Assembly: GCA_033239005.1 (NCBI GenBank)
Contig: BSQZ01000050.1
Coordinates: 4,502,501-4,566,500 of the forward strand
Reading direction: 5' to 3'
DNA from: Lamellibrachia satsuma
Lineage: Eukaryota; Annelida; Polychaeta; Sabellida; Siboglinidae
Length of the DNA stretch: 64,000 nt
Positions 37,565 through 47,105 of this stretch are shown one piece after another. The notes below the pieces were generated by a model that did no database searches, was not told the DNA's origin, and was given only the letters and a program-made list of their open reading frames with translations. Numbering within the stretch: the first letter of the stretch is position 1; each line of letters begins with the position of its first letter. The translations under genes were made by a program, and so were the position numbers.

Positions 37565-38190
37565 ACTTCTTGCATTAAGTATGCTTGCATCTCGTCTGAC
37601 AGTAGCCGAGCGCATCCTTCTGTACATACATTAACAGTAGCTTCGGCTACTGTCAGCGGTGTGTGATAGGATCTGTGCATAATGAGGTGTGTGATTGCTT
37701 CGTTGATCATGATGTTTGCGGTTTCTGGGTCTAAAATGTTCGGCTTCGTCGGTGAGGATGCTTGGATGGTAATGTTTTCGCAGCAGCGATCACACGTGCA
37801 CGGTGATGATGATGATGATGTTGATGGCTGCTGCATGTCGGAGGATGGTGTTTTCAACAATGCATTGTTCATGATTTCAAATGACGACGACGACGATGAT
37901 GACGGTGACGATGGTGGCGACGCTGGCGTGAACTCGAAGGTGCCCTGTAGACACGGCGGTGGTAGGGGTGGCGGTGACATCGGTGCGGCTGTCACCGCTG
38001 TTGTCTTTGCTGGCGCTGCTGCTGCGGGTGAAGCGAAGCGACGTTTTCGATTGAGCTTCACCCGCAGATCGTTTGCAGCCAACGGCGGCAATTTTCGTTT
38101 TCGTCGCTGCTGCTGTTGCGGCGGTGTTGTCGTCTTGTCATCATCGTCATCGATATACGCTTCTCTGAGCTGTAGCAGCCCGTTATGGAT
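37537..38190 (-). CDS. Pro/Ser-rich basic ORF, accessory (unknown)
   Basis: The frame is open from 38190, immediately after a CTATAG preceded by a pyrimidine-rich tract that looks like a splice acceptor. There is no ATG until residue 38 of the 184-codon frame counted from 38091, so an upstream exon or a non-AUG start is likely. Near the start is a D5 run, then QQQQRRKRKLPPL and KLNRKRR, which look like nuclear localisation signals. The middle is Pro/Ser-rich. The C-terminal 60 residues (EAITHLIMHR, CTEGCARLL) look helical. No family recognised. The end is embedded in the 17-bp hairpin. Confidence 0.5.
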   Translation of the reverse strand: MHNGLLQLREAYIDDDDDKTTTPPQQQQRRKRKLPPLAANDLRVKLNRKRRFASPAAAAPAKTTAVTAAPMSPPPLPPPCLQGTFEFTPASPPSSPSSSSSSSFEIMNNALLKTPSSDMQQPSTSSSSSPCTCDRCCENITIQASSPTKPNILDPETANIMINEAITHLIMHRSYHTPLTVAEATVNVCTEGCARLLSDEMQAYLMQEVACFNPWML

Positions 38191-38221
38191 CTATAGACGG
38201 GACAACAAAAGACACACCTGT

Positions 38222-38565
38222 TTAATCAATGTCAAGAACTTCGTTTTTACCTGCATATAGACTGGCTATGGTTGCTCTGATCGTGTCTGTCATATCGTCA
38301 CACCATTGCCTTTTACCAACCCTCTCCTCCACTGCTATGACAACCCAGTGCAAGATGTGACTGATCAGACCGCAAGACGGTACGTAATATTCACCTTCCG
38401 ATAAATCTAATATACGCTCAACCTCCTTACATGCATAACGAACACAGGCTGCGTCTATCAATGTATTGAAGGTGTTCTGGTTCATCATGGCTTCTGCGCG
38501 ATTTCGTATTCTTTCTATGTTCTTTGCCGTCGCCTGCATATCGTTGCCACCACCGCCGCTGCTGG

Positions 38566-38629
<64 letters not shown>

Positions 38630-38890
38630 AATGATCATAGCTGCTTCGCCGCTACTTACGCTAATAACCGCATCGTTATTTTCCTCGTCTGTTATACACT
38701 GAGTGGGTTCTGTAGAGGAAGTGATGGATGGTGTGGATGGTAACAGATTACGTTGTTCATACGAGTCTAACCAATGCTGTACCTTTTTATTCATGGTCAT
38801 TTCCCATTCCCGTATCTTTTCATTAGTGCTTTCTGTGCTTTCATTGCTGTTGTCAGAGCTGGTGGCGACGGCATTCTCTTTGTCTTCCTC
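38222..38890 (-). CDS. Ser-rich/helical ORF in frame with the RPA-like ORF
   Basis: Open in the same frame as the RPA-like ORF and separated from it only by the TAG at 38891-38893. The first ATGs are at 38800 and 38794, but the 30 codons before them (S/N/E-rich) also look coding. A Ser run comes from a CTG/CAG-type repeat (about 38560-38627). The C-terminal ~100 residues are predicted helical (ERIRNRAEAMM, YACKEVERIL, SHILHWVVIAVEERV). No family recognised. A GCAG/GTAAAA donor-like site lies 9 codons before the stop. It may be the C-terminal half of the RPA-like protein. Confidence 0.5.
38560..38628. repeat. (CTG)n trinucleotide repeat, coding for Ser on minus strand
   Basis: About 20 GCT/CTG units interpreted in the ORF frame as a serine run. 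Confidence 0.85.
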
Positions 38891-38905
38891 CTACAAAGAG
38901 AATGC
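38871..38905 (-). other. Perfect 13-bp hairpin at the in-frame TAG
   Basis: Arms GCATTCTCTTTGT (38871-38883) and ACAAAGAGAATGC (38893-38905) pair perfectly around a 9-nt loop. The TAG that ends the RPA-like ORF is at 38891-38893, at the stem-loop junction. Confidence 0.85.
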
Positions 38906-39391
38906 CTCGTCAAGTACTTCCAACTCTGACGCAATGTAGTTTACGTACTCCTTGTTGACACGCTTTTTTATGGTCGCTCTGACACGGACCCCCCTCAACA
39001 CAGACAGGGCAGCCACCCGTTCGTCTTCTGACTTCATTGCGACGTACTGGTTCGCGGTGAAGCCAAGGATTTTAACTGCCAGCGTATCAAATACGCTACA
39101 CCAACATTCACTGCCTAAACTGTCCTGCAGGAGGACACGCAGGTTGAATCTGTACGTCGGAGATCGCTCCCATTTGTGCGTCGAACAGTAGTAGCCTTGC
39201 TTACTACGCTGGACTCCTACGGGACACTGCGAGCATGCCAGATATACTACATATCTCTCCTGCCGTGCGGTAGACACTATGGTTAACGGTGTTGGAAACC
39301 TGTATGTTCCAGCGCTTACCTCCGATTGCAGACGCGTCAGGGTCATCATATGTTCGTCGTCGAAGAGCTGCTGTTGTGCGGCGGCGGCCAT
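38891..39391 (-). CDS. RPA-like OB-fold protein with zinc ribbon, 166 aa
   Basis: ATG 39389-39391 sits in a good context (AAGATGG), with a TATA box 83 bp upstream. The residues resemble the DNA-binding C domain of replication protein A large subunit: a C53-x2-C56 ... C69-x2-H72 zinc-ribbon-like insert (CSQCPVGV, GYYCSTHK). This is followed by RFNLRVLLQD, WCSVFDTLAVKILG and a final VRVRATIKKR...SELEVLD strand pattern. It would bind single-stranded DNA, useful for protein-primed strand-displacement replication by PolB; that role is inferred. Such a gene is not part of the core Polinton set. The frame stops at a TAG inside a hairpin and stays open beyond it. Confidence 0.65.
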   Translation of the reverse strand: MAAAAQQQLFDDEHMMTLTRLQSEVSAGTYRFPTPLTIVSTARQERYVVYLACSQCPVGVQRSKQGYYCSTHKWERSPTYRFNLRVLLQDSLGSECWCSVFDTLAVKILGFTANQYVAMKSEDERVAALSVLRGVRVRATIKKRVNKEYVNYIASELEVLDEAFSL

Positions 39392-39473
39392 CTTGCTTCT
39401 GTAGATCGAGAGAGACTTTCGAGTGAACGAATAGCTGCGAGAATCGTGTTATGACAGTTGCAGCTGCGGGTCC

Positions 39474-39481
39474 CTTATATA
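39474..39481 (-). promoter_or_regulatory. TATA box of the RPA-like gene
   Basis: TATATAAG on the minus strand (within GCTATATAAGGGA), 83 bp before the ATG. Confidence 0.65.
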
Positions 39482-39694
39482 GCGGGCCGGTTGCATGGCG
39501 CGTCTGTGTTATATTTACCAGCTGGCCCTCTGGTATGTATTGCGCAATCACCGCGCATTCCTATCGTTGTGCGCGCCAGACTTTATGGCGCCTGTTTTTT
39601 TCCGAATGAACTCGCGGCAATTCACGAGTATCTGGCCCAACACGTTCTGTCCACGCTGTCCAGTGTAAGTGGACATGCTCCAGTATCCCTCCCT

Positions 39695-39761
39695 ATGCAT
39701 GCATAAATTAATGCATGCATAAATTAATGCATGCATATATAACTTAATGCATATGCATTAA
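39695..39761. promoter_or_regulatory. ATGCATGCAT palindrome cluster between divergent genes
   Basis: Three ATGCATGCAT palindromes at exact 16-bp steps (39695, 39711, 39727) followed by an 18-bp perfect palindrome TTAATGCATATGCATTAA (39744-39761). It lies between the minus-strand TATA at 39474 and the plus-strand TATA at 40194. Candidate shared enhancer or replication element. Confidence 0.6.
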
Positions 39762-40190
39762 TGTCCACCAGTTTCCGTGCAGCAATAACTTCCATAAGTA
39801 CACGGTGTTTTTATGCGTGATAAATGAGTTTTCGGATTCAGCGTTAGTTAGTTGACAAGCTTATCGAGGGAGGAGTTGTTTACTGTTTCGTGCAGAATGT
39901 CTGGAATCGATACAACGTTGGTTGAGAACTGGTTGACTTTGTTTTTTACACGTGATAAATGAGATTTTGCTTTCAGCATCGATTCTCTGACACTTCTGTG
40001 ACAGACTTATCTAACATGTTTTTCGTTGTGAAGGATGACTTATTGTTCTAGCGGATTTGGGAGTTGATTATCAGCATTCCAGTTTAATAATAATTTTATT
40101 ATGGGTGTTTTCTAACATAACTTTCTGACTTTGATGGATTTGTTATTGTGTTATAGCAGCTTATGTCAGCTGTCTGCATTGTTTAGCGTT
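39762..40190. other. Non-coding spacer of the divergent promoter region
   Basis: Contains two imperfect copies of a CACGTGATAAATGAG.TTT..G.TTCAGC segment (about 39810-39845 and 39948-39985). No gene seen. Confidence 0.4.
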
Positions 40191-40193
40191 TCC

Positions 40194-40201
40194 TATATAA
40201 A
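40194..40201 (+). promoter_or_regulatory. TATA box of the spliced accessory gene
   Basis: TATATAAA, 93 bp before the exon-1 ATG. A second TATA (TATAAATA, 40536-40543) lies in the intron and could be an alternative promoter. Confidence 0.55.
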
Positions 40202-40286
40202 GCCGTGCTCAGACAAGGTATTTCTTTATACACTTACCGTCATTCTGCAACCGTCGTTCTGCTGCCGCTGCCTCTGACGTCATCAC

Positions 40287-41327
40287 GATGCTGTCTAGTG
40301 TCGCTTTGTTTTCCGACTTGATGCAAGCCTATATCGAGATTGGCGTTGCGTTGAGCCTGATACTGTATCGATCGTAAGTACATATTGTCCGTGGCTGTTT
40401 GGTGATACGTACTCCTGTGTTTATAAAAGGTTTTAAAAGCGTCTACATAACACACACAGTTTAACTTTAAGAGACATCTTTTATGCGTCTGTGACCTAGT
40501 TACAATGCCTCTTGCTAAGCGGCTGGTAGTCTGATTATAAATAGCACGCGCGCCGCGTCGGCCGAGCGAGGTCGTCGTGTCAGTCTTATCAGTTTTTCGA
40601 CGACCTAGTTTCTACGCGCTTCTACGGCTGTCGGTGTAGCATTACATACGCCGTGGTGGATCCAAAGTACACCGCTCACAGCAGGTCTACTCATAGTTTA
40701 TTATTAACAGATGTACATGTGCTATTTAATGTATATACGATGCTTTTAACACAGTCCTTTACCAATGGCTCAATGTGTCTTTCACTCTGATTTTTCAGCT
40801 TCCATAGAATCCACTGGGCGTTCGTGATGAAACAGTTACGTGATCGTACGCCGCTCGTGGTCAACGACGACATCGTCGACGATGGTTATCAGTCCGAGAG
40901 TTGGGACAACGAGTGCGATGACTACGCTGCATTTATAGACCACAGAAAATTATGGGCTGGCGTTATGACGGAGCTAGGAATGGTGCGGCCAATAGAGAGG
41001 GTTACCATGGAAATTGCCATGGGCTGCAATGCTATGGGTCAAGCGAGACAGCAACCTGCTAACGTTTACGCCGCATTGGTAAAACACAGAGCCCTGTGGC
41101 CGGCTGTCATGCAAGAAATGAAACTATTTAAATCACGTTCTCAGATAGAAATGGAAATGCTGTGGGGGTTTAACGATAAAGGGGAAATAGCAATACCACG
41201 TTCCGTCATAGAAATGGAAAAGGCCTGTAGGGAGTGCAGCAATGTAGTAAAACACCCACCAGTACAACGACCTACAAAACTTATTGACAGAAGAGGAAAA
41301 TCACTGCCACCACTGAACTTGTGTTGA
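40287..41327 (+). CDS. Spliced accessory gene with duplicated 48-aa module
   Basis: Two exons are proposed. Exon 1 runs from ATG 40287 to 40372 and ends at a GTAAGT donor in phase 2. The intron is 40373-40798 and ends CTGATTTTTCAG. Exon 2 (40799-41327) continues in the matching phase and stays open to a TGA, giving 204 aa in total. Exon 1 encodes a hydrophobic stretch (residues about 4-27) that could be a signal anchor or amphipathic helix. Exon 2 carries two copies of a module, starting at 40923 and 41067 (144 nt apart), with shared positions YAA...HR.LW..VM.E and ME...G.N..G. A partial third copy follows near the C-terminus. No family recognised. It is divergent to the RPA-like gene and the only plus-strand gene of the element. 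Confidence 0.6.
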
Positions 41328-41344
41328 AATGGAAAACAAGATGA

Positions 41345-41760
41345 ACACTGTGTTTCAATATATGACTTTATATGCTTTAACATGGTTATTTTTAAATGAA
41401 CTAATGAAAGATATTTATATGACTTTATATGCTTTATATATATGGCTATTTTTAAATGAAATAACAAACGATATTTATATGCTTTAATATGATTAAATAT
41501 ATGGCTATTTTTCTAAATAATTAATATGATTTTATGTGTTTTAATATGATATATATGGTTATTTTTTAAATAATGATATTACTATATTTATATGATTTTA
41601 TGTGCTTTAATTTGATATATATATGATTTGATATATATGGCTATTTTTTAAATATTACTATATTTATATGATTTGATATATAACTATTTTTAAATAATTA
41701 TATTACTATATTTTATGTGCTTTAATATGATGTATCGTTATTAAATATTAAAGTTTCTTG
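41345..41760. repeat. AT-rich degenerate repeats in 3' region
   Basis: Repeated TATATGGCTATTTTTAAAT and TATATGATTTTATGTGCTTT motifs follow the plus-strand gene. An ATTAAA near 41746 and an AATAAA at 41870-41875 could serve for polyadenylation. Confidence 0.6.
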
Positions 41761-41889
41761 ATGATTTCATTCAATGAGGTGTTGTGTCTGTTAGCAACAG
41801 GGTAACGCGGGGCACAACGAACCAACGGTTAGGGTATCGCGGACTACATCGAACCACTATATGTCTTGGAATAAAATTACTCCTCAAAG

Positions 41890-41952
41890 ATTGGGGTAGC
41901 GCTCACGTTATAGGGTAGCGGTCACTACGTTAGGGTAGCGGTCACTACTGAG
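41890..41952. repeat. Short GGGTAGCGGTCACTACGTTA tandem repeat
   Basis: Three degenerate units just inside the right TIR. The left side shows only a loose counterpart (GGGTAGTGACCGTGACG near 24490). Confidence 0.6.
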
Positions 41953-42006
41953 GTCAAGGGTCGTCACACATGACATCAACAGGTCGGAATCATGTCAACA
42001 TGTTGG

Positions 42007-42173
42007 GGTTATGACCGTTAGGGTTATCTCCAGTCGCTAGGGGGCGCTCGTGGTGGATGTAGGTCACCGCTAGGGGGCGCTGGGGGCTACCCAGAAGCCT
42101 CTATACCGGAAGTTACTGGGTTGCTCTTTACTGGGCCGCTCTTTTGATCCCCCATTCCGACACTATAACTACT
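42007..42173 (-). repeat. Polinton right terminal inverted repeat (167 bp)
   Basis: Inverted match to 24294-24460 with 5 mismatches, all in one 7-bp block. Confidence 0.95.
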
Positions 42174-42179
42174 TACATA
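42174..42179. repeat. Target-site duplication, right copy (TACATA)
   Basis: Identical to 24288-24293. Confidence 0.9.
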
Positions 42180-42443
42180 GTAGTAACTACATCACAAATA
42201 TGATACTGTAAGAACTTGGTACTCACTAATAATAAAACCCTTGCTGTAAAACCATGTGTCCACTCTCTCTCGCTATCTGATTGTTCTCCCCCTTTTTCCC
42301 AATCTGTCCTTTTTCTCACACTCTCATTCAAATCCAAGATTACTACACGATGACTGATTTAGTGTGATGGTGAAAGTGTGTACACAGTGAGCTGACATTC
42401 GTATAACAGTACCCACTGCTTGACTGACTGACTGACACACACA

Positions 42444-42499
<56 letters not shown>

Positions 42500-42800
42500 C
42501 ACACACTTAGAAGAAAATATTTATGTTAAAGAATGGGATTACATGTGTTGCGTAGCATTTAGAGTAAAGCGGTTACCAAGCTTATCACCACCTGTTGGCT
42601 GGTGCCCATGACCACTAATGTCAGCCATGGTCACTCGGCGGAGCCACCGTATTGACCAACCATGACATCAAGGCTACTAGTCCCCCTGGCGAGTGGGTTA
42701 AATTTATTAATTTCGACCCCTGTATATAGGTCAGTGGTTCTAGTAGGCGTGCTCGTACTCAACCACTAATGGCGCCGGTGTCATGTGCAAGGTAATTTTT
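42180..42800. other. Host flank with (CGCA)n microsatellite
   Basis: A (CA)/(CGCA) tract lies at 42437-42507. No gene recognised. Confidence 0.6.
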
Positions 42801-42819
42801 TTAATGATGCCGCTGTAGC

Positions 42820-43080
42820 TCAATTAATGATGCCGCTGTAGCTCGCCTTGAGCACGTCCGTTGCCATATCTGCCAGTGTCTTGTTTATGAATCGCATCAA
42901 TGACAATGTAGAGGGGACGGAGTAGTTCCTCGTCTCTATCTGACGGCTGAACGGAAGAACCAGGCATCCTTCTTTCGAACGTTGTACCAAGTCCAAGTGT
43001 GCGTCAATTCGCACTCCCACTCGCCGGACAGACTGATACTCTAAGGTAATTCCGTTATGTAATGAGTCAACATTGGAAAT
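42820..43080 (-). pseudogene. Relic of Polinton penton gene (N-terminal part)
   Basis: Aligns with the intact penton gene at about 27820-28060: shared plus-strand blocks include GAAGAACCAG.CATC.T, CGCA.TCCCACTCGCC and ATGTAATGAG.CAAC. The 66-codon minus frame 42820-43020 covers part of it. The degree of change shows a separate, older copy in the same orientation as the intact gene and as the relic at 21895. Confidence 0.75.
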
Positions 43081-43930
43081 AAGTGTATTTTGGTGTGCTT
43101 TAATGTGTTATCCTCGGTATTACTGGATACCAAAACAATCAACAACAAAAAGTTAGGTACTGCACTAATACCTTTTCCGAGTTCGTGTTTTATCTTTCGC
43201 CGCTACGTCTCCGCTCGTCTCGACGAAGTGAAGAGACAATAGAAATACGTTTACCTTGTCGAATTGCTTGCTTGCATTTGATACGGGATTTTGTCATTAC
43301 AAAACTTTAAGGGTGTACATAAATACACTGGACACAATTTGAAGACATTTGTTAATATATTATAAAAGGTTTAGACACGAAAGGTGTTTTGGAGTGAGAC
43401 TTAGACTTTGCCAAAGTGTTGCTTGCCAGGTTTTTTTAGTTTGGCCTTTCGGCTTCCCGTTTGGTTTTTTCGTGAATTTTAGTTTAGTTTTGGGTTTTAC
43501 AACGTTGGCAGGGATTTTCCAAAAGTCTTGTGTATTTTTTATTCATGTTAAGCCCTATAATTGCCATAAATAAAGGTGCCCTTCAATTTGATTATTTTAT
43601 ACTTGTTTAGTTTCAGAGTCATTTTGCGAAAAAAAATCTTCCTTGTTTTAATGTTTGTAGGTAGGTATATTAAAAAAATGTAATGGTTCCACAGGATACA
43701 GTGTCCTATGAAGTTTATAACACTTTTGGAATTTTGTTGATATCTACATTATTTCCGAAGTTATTCTACTTTTTGATCTCTGTCTCTGAAAATTAGCATT
43801 GTTGGCTATTCAATTTGGTTCCATTTCTCGTGACCCGGAATGCTGAGAACTGTATTTCATTGATATGAAAATAGCAATAGTTTTTAATTTACTGAACCTA
43901 TTGAAGTGAAATAAAAAGTTATGTGACTCA
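43081..43930. other. Unassigned AT-rich sequence
   Basis: Short frames only; nothing recognised. Confidence 0.35.
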
Positions 43931-43939
43931 GAAACAAAT

Positions 43940-44350
43940 GTTAATAATATATGACCTTGACATGACCTAATTAGTTGACCTACATTTTACATTTGACCCA
44001 TTTACATGGAGTAATGGCATTATTTGGTTGTAATTAATTAGTAAATGGGTGTATTAAACATTTAGGGGATGGAAATTGTCAATGTATCGACTTCAATGTC
44101 ATGTGACTAAAAATCCATATTTTTTATTACGTAATTAATTGATCTACATTTCACATTTGACTTATTTACGTGGATTAATGGACTAATTTAGCTGTTATTT
44201 AATAGGTAATGGGCCTATTTAATTTTGAATGGATGGAAAATATAAATTTATCAACTTGAATACTGTGTGGCCTTGTAATTTTTACATTACCTAATTAGTT
44301 TACCTGCATTTCACACTTTACCTATTTACAGGGAGTAATAGCATGGTAAT
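43940..44350. repeat. Three tandem ~180-bp repeats
   Basis: Successive degenerate copies, each with ACCTAATTAGTTGACCTACATT-like sequence, then TTACATTTGACC, ATTTAC.TGGA.TAATGG and ATGGAAA..T.AA..TATC motifs. Confidence 0.7.
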
Positions 44351-44667
44351 AAGTTGGTCCACCCATATAAGGCTAGGGGCATCAAAATAATTGTATGTTT
44401 TTAGATTATGCTACAGTTAATTGTAAATATTTCATCATGTATTAATTATCAAAAGGTTATAGCATGTTATTTAAAAGCAACTATTTATTTAGATATGTAC
44501 GTACTTTTCCTCAGACAATGTCAATGCCTATCAACGTTCATCATATTTCTTAATTTCTTGCAGGCAAATGCAATGGTGTGGCAATGTTCCACAAGCACAT
44601 TGTCTCAGCATTAAGCTCATAATTTTGTTTATCATGTTTCCATGTGTAAGAGTGTATGGTTATCGTA

Positions 44668-44835
44668 GACGCCAGCACATTTGTCAAAACCAGAATTGAT
44701 GTCGCTCATCGATGGACGATGAATCTATCTCAAATTGTCACTGAAGAAAGGAACAGTTCTCCTGAGATGAAGTCTTATATGATGTTGCAACAGTGCGTGC
44801 AGTGTTATCCAAGGTGTTCATCATTCGATTCATTG
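44668..44835 (+). CDS. Possible host exon
   Basis: A less AT-rich open stretch between a TTATCGTAG acceptor-like and a TTG/GTATTG donor-like site, reading DASTFVKTRIDVAHRW at the start. It could belong to the downstream ZU5/kinase locus. No domain recognised. Confidence 0.2.
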
Positions 44836-44839
44836 GTAT

Positions 44840-46200
44840 TGTAACAGCCGATTGTAATCCATATGTTTGTACAGGCTTCACAAACTAGCTGAAGTCTGTA
44901 CACACAAATTGCTGTTGAATAACTTTACCTGTAACACAAAATACATTTGAATAATTAAATTAATAATTATATCAGATGATAAAATTAACAAATATCAAAA
45001 GTACATTGTATAACAGTAAATCTTGCAAAAAAATGGATCTTCTAAAATCTAAGATGTCAAATAATAATGTGTAAAATAAAATAACGATAAGTAAGAAAAT
45101 ATTCAAGTTGGCAAAATGATCACTGCAAATTAAAATAACAAAACACAAATAGTGGCAGATATTAAGTATAAAACATGCATAATCAAATATTAAAGTGAGA
45201 AGTATCTGCAACTTTAAAACATGATTACATGGTATTTAATAGTGAGCACTGGAAGGCGACCGACCATAAGGTATATACAAATACACAACACTTTTTATTC
45301 ATAATAAAGTATTCATTATGAATGAATACTTTAGAAACACTACACAACTCAAACCAGATATTACAATTTACAAATTATATAATCAGTAAAAAAAGGGATG
45401 CAGTAAAACGCAACCAAAAAACCAATAAAACATAATTTCTGACATAACAAATAGTAAATACTGCTGAACAAACCACAAAAATACATGTATAACAATTGTT
45501 CAGATTCTTCGGAACGATTTCATATTCGCATATTGCAAAGACACCATGACGCTGTCAAATGATGTAGCAAAAATTTACTTTTCGTAATTTTTAACATAAA
45601 AATATTGACGCATAGACAGAAATAATATGTTTTTAATAACTTTTATCAACAAAACATGCAATTATTTCATTGCAGAAATACAGATGTCAACGGATTACGA
45701 GGCGTTAAATGGTCTTTAAAATATTTGTTAACGCGAAGCCACCGACCGTAGCTTCTGAACGCCAAAACAACAAATTAGCGCGCACTGGGTCATGTTGCCC
45801 ACGTTTTCCTGAAAAACAACAGCTGTGCACTATAATAATATGCACATCATTTTAAAGCCAGTAATTATTGTACTGTGCTTTTTTATTCATTCTAAATTCT
45901 TCTTTAAATTATATCTACTTTTTAACAAGTATTCGCAAACAAAAACATTCGATCCTACCTTCGTAGATTCTTGGAAGCATCGGAATTAAAAAATTCTGCA
46001 CCCATGATATAAAGAAGACATTCATTGGTCGATATAAAGATAAGCAAGCTTGGCCACATCATCTGCATAAGTATTTTGGCTTTCTCCGCGACCATGTGAC
46101 ACAAGAATCACACCAACAATCCAAATATGGGACACAGTAAACAATGCTATTTTTGTCGACTAAAAAAAGTTACGCCATCTAGCGGAACTTGATATACCTA
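44840..46200. other. Unassigned AT-rich sequence
   Basis: No gene or RNA recognised. A short inverted AT motif (TTCATTATGAATGAA) occurs near 45312. Confidence 0.35.
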
Positions 46201-46561
46201 TTGTAGGGGAGACGGACTAATTGTAACAAAAACAGCATATTTCAGGATTGCGGTTCGAATTGTTACCCGACTGAAACTTTATGCCAATGAAATCACAAAT
46301 ATGCTTAGTACAATGCACATATGCACAATAATACGTTTTATGAGGTTTCCTAAACTAAAGTGTTACAATTTACCCCAGTGCGGGGCAAGTTGTAAACAGC
46401 CAGCTGGTCAAGTTGTGCCATCCAGCCGGACAAATAGTAACATGTATTTTACCATTTTACCAAAATGTAACATACCGGTATAGGCAATTAATGGCTTTGA
46501 ATTGTTTTAATACATATCTAGGATATATGATTAGCTTATAATACTTAATTGATCCTACATA

Positions 46562-46667
<106 letters not shown>

Positions 46668-47040
46668 AAGATTAGATCCTGATAGAAACACCGTGCAGAC
46701 ACTACAGTGAACAGAATCATGTTGATTACAATGTAGGTATTAATCGCCTAAGATTCACTATCGATGGGAGTTTCCCAACACTGCCTCTCAGAGTGACAAT
46801 TTTCGCTTGATACTACAATGTTACAATTTGTCTGACGGAATGTTACAACTTGCCACAGCACCGTCTCGTTCACAATACCTACAGATCAAACGATGAGTGA
46901 GTTTTAACATGAATTAATTGCAAATTTTTAGGAATGAATTTAATTAGTAGTGTTTTTATTAATTCTAATTGGAGATGTGTTATAGCAGACATTGTATTCT
47001 AATTTCAGACATGTAATTTATGTAATGTGTGTTTTTGCAG

Positions 47041-47105
47041 AGGTACAAAGATGCAATACACATCACCAGTCCAAACGCACACGGCCCAGTTGAAGGATGT
47101 GAAAG
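47041..47105 (+). CDS. Host ZU5 gene, upstream exon
   Basis: 65 nt between TTTTTGCAG and GTAAAT. Its only fully open reading ends in phase 1, which matches the next exon's start. Reads GTKMQYTSPVQTHTAQLKDV, with no domain of its own. Confidence 0.5.

Larger units (their letters stand above)
24294..42173. mobile_element. Complete Polinton/Maverick element, 17,880 bp
   Basis: Bounded by 167-bp terminal inverted repeats beginning AGTAGTTATAGTGTCGG and by a perfect TACATA duplication. It encodes the full Polinton set: PolB, retroviral-type integrase, packaging ATPase, adenain-like protease, double-jelly-roll major capsid and penton, all on the minus strand, plus accessory genes in the right arm. 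Base composition is clearly more GC-rich than the AT-rich host sequence around it. The TIRs differ at 5 positions, all within 7 bp, which suggests recent insertion. Three single-base losses (two in PolB, one in the capsid gene) would prevent autonomous function if real. Confidence 0.95.

Noticed and set aside
37682..38260. 192-codon plus frame with Asp and Gly runs
   Set aside because: Antisense of the Pro/Ser-rich ORF; its runs mirror Ser and Pro codon repeats.
40240..40455. 71-codon minus frame
   Set aside because: Lies antisense over the proposed exon 1 and its splice donor; no promoter or similarity.
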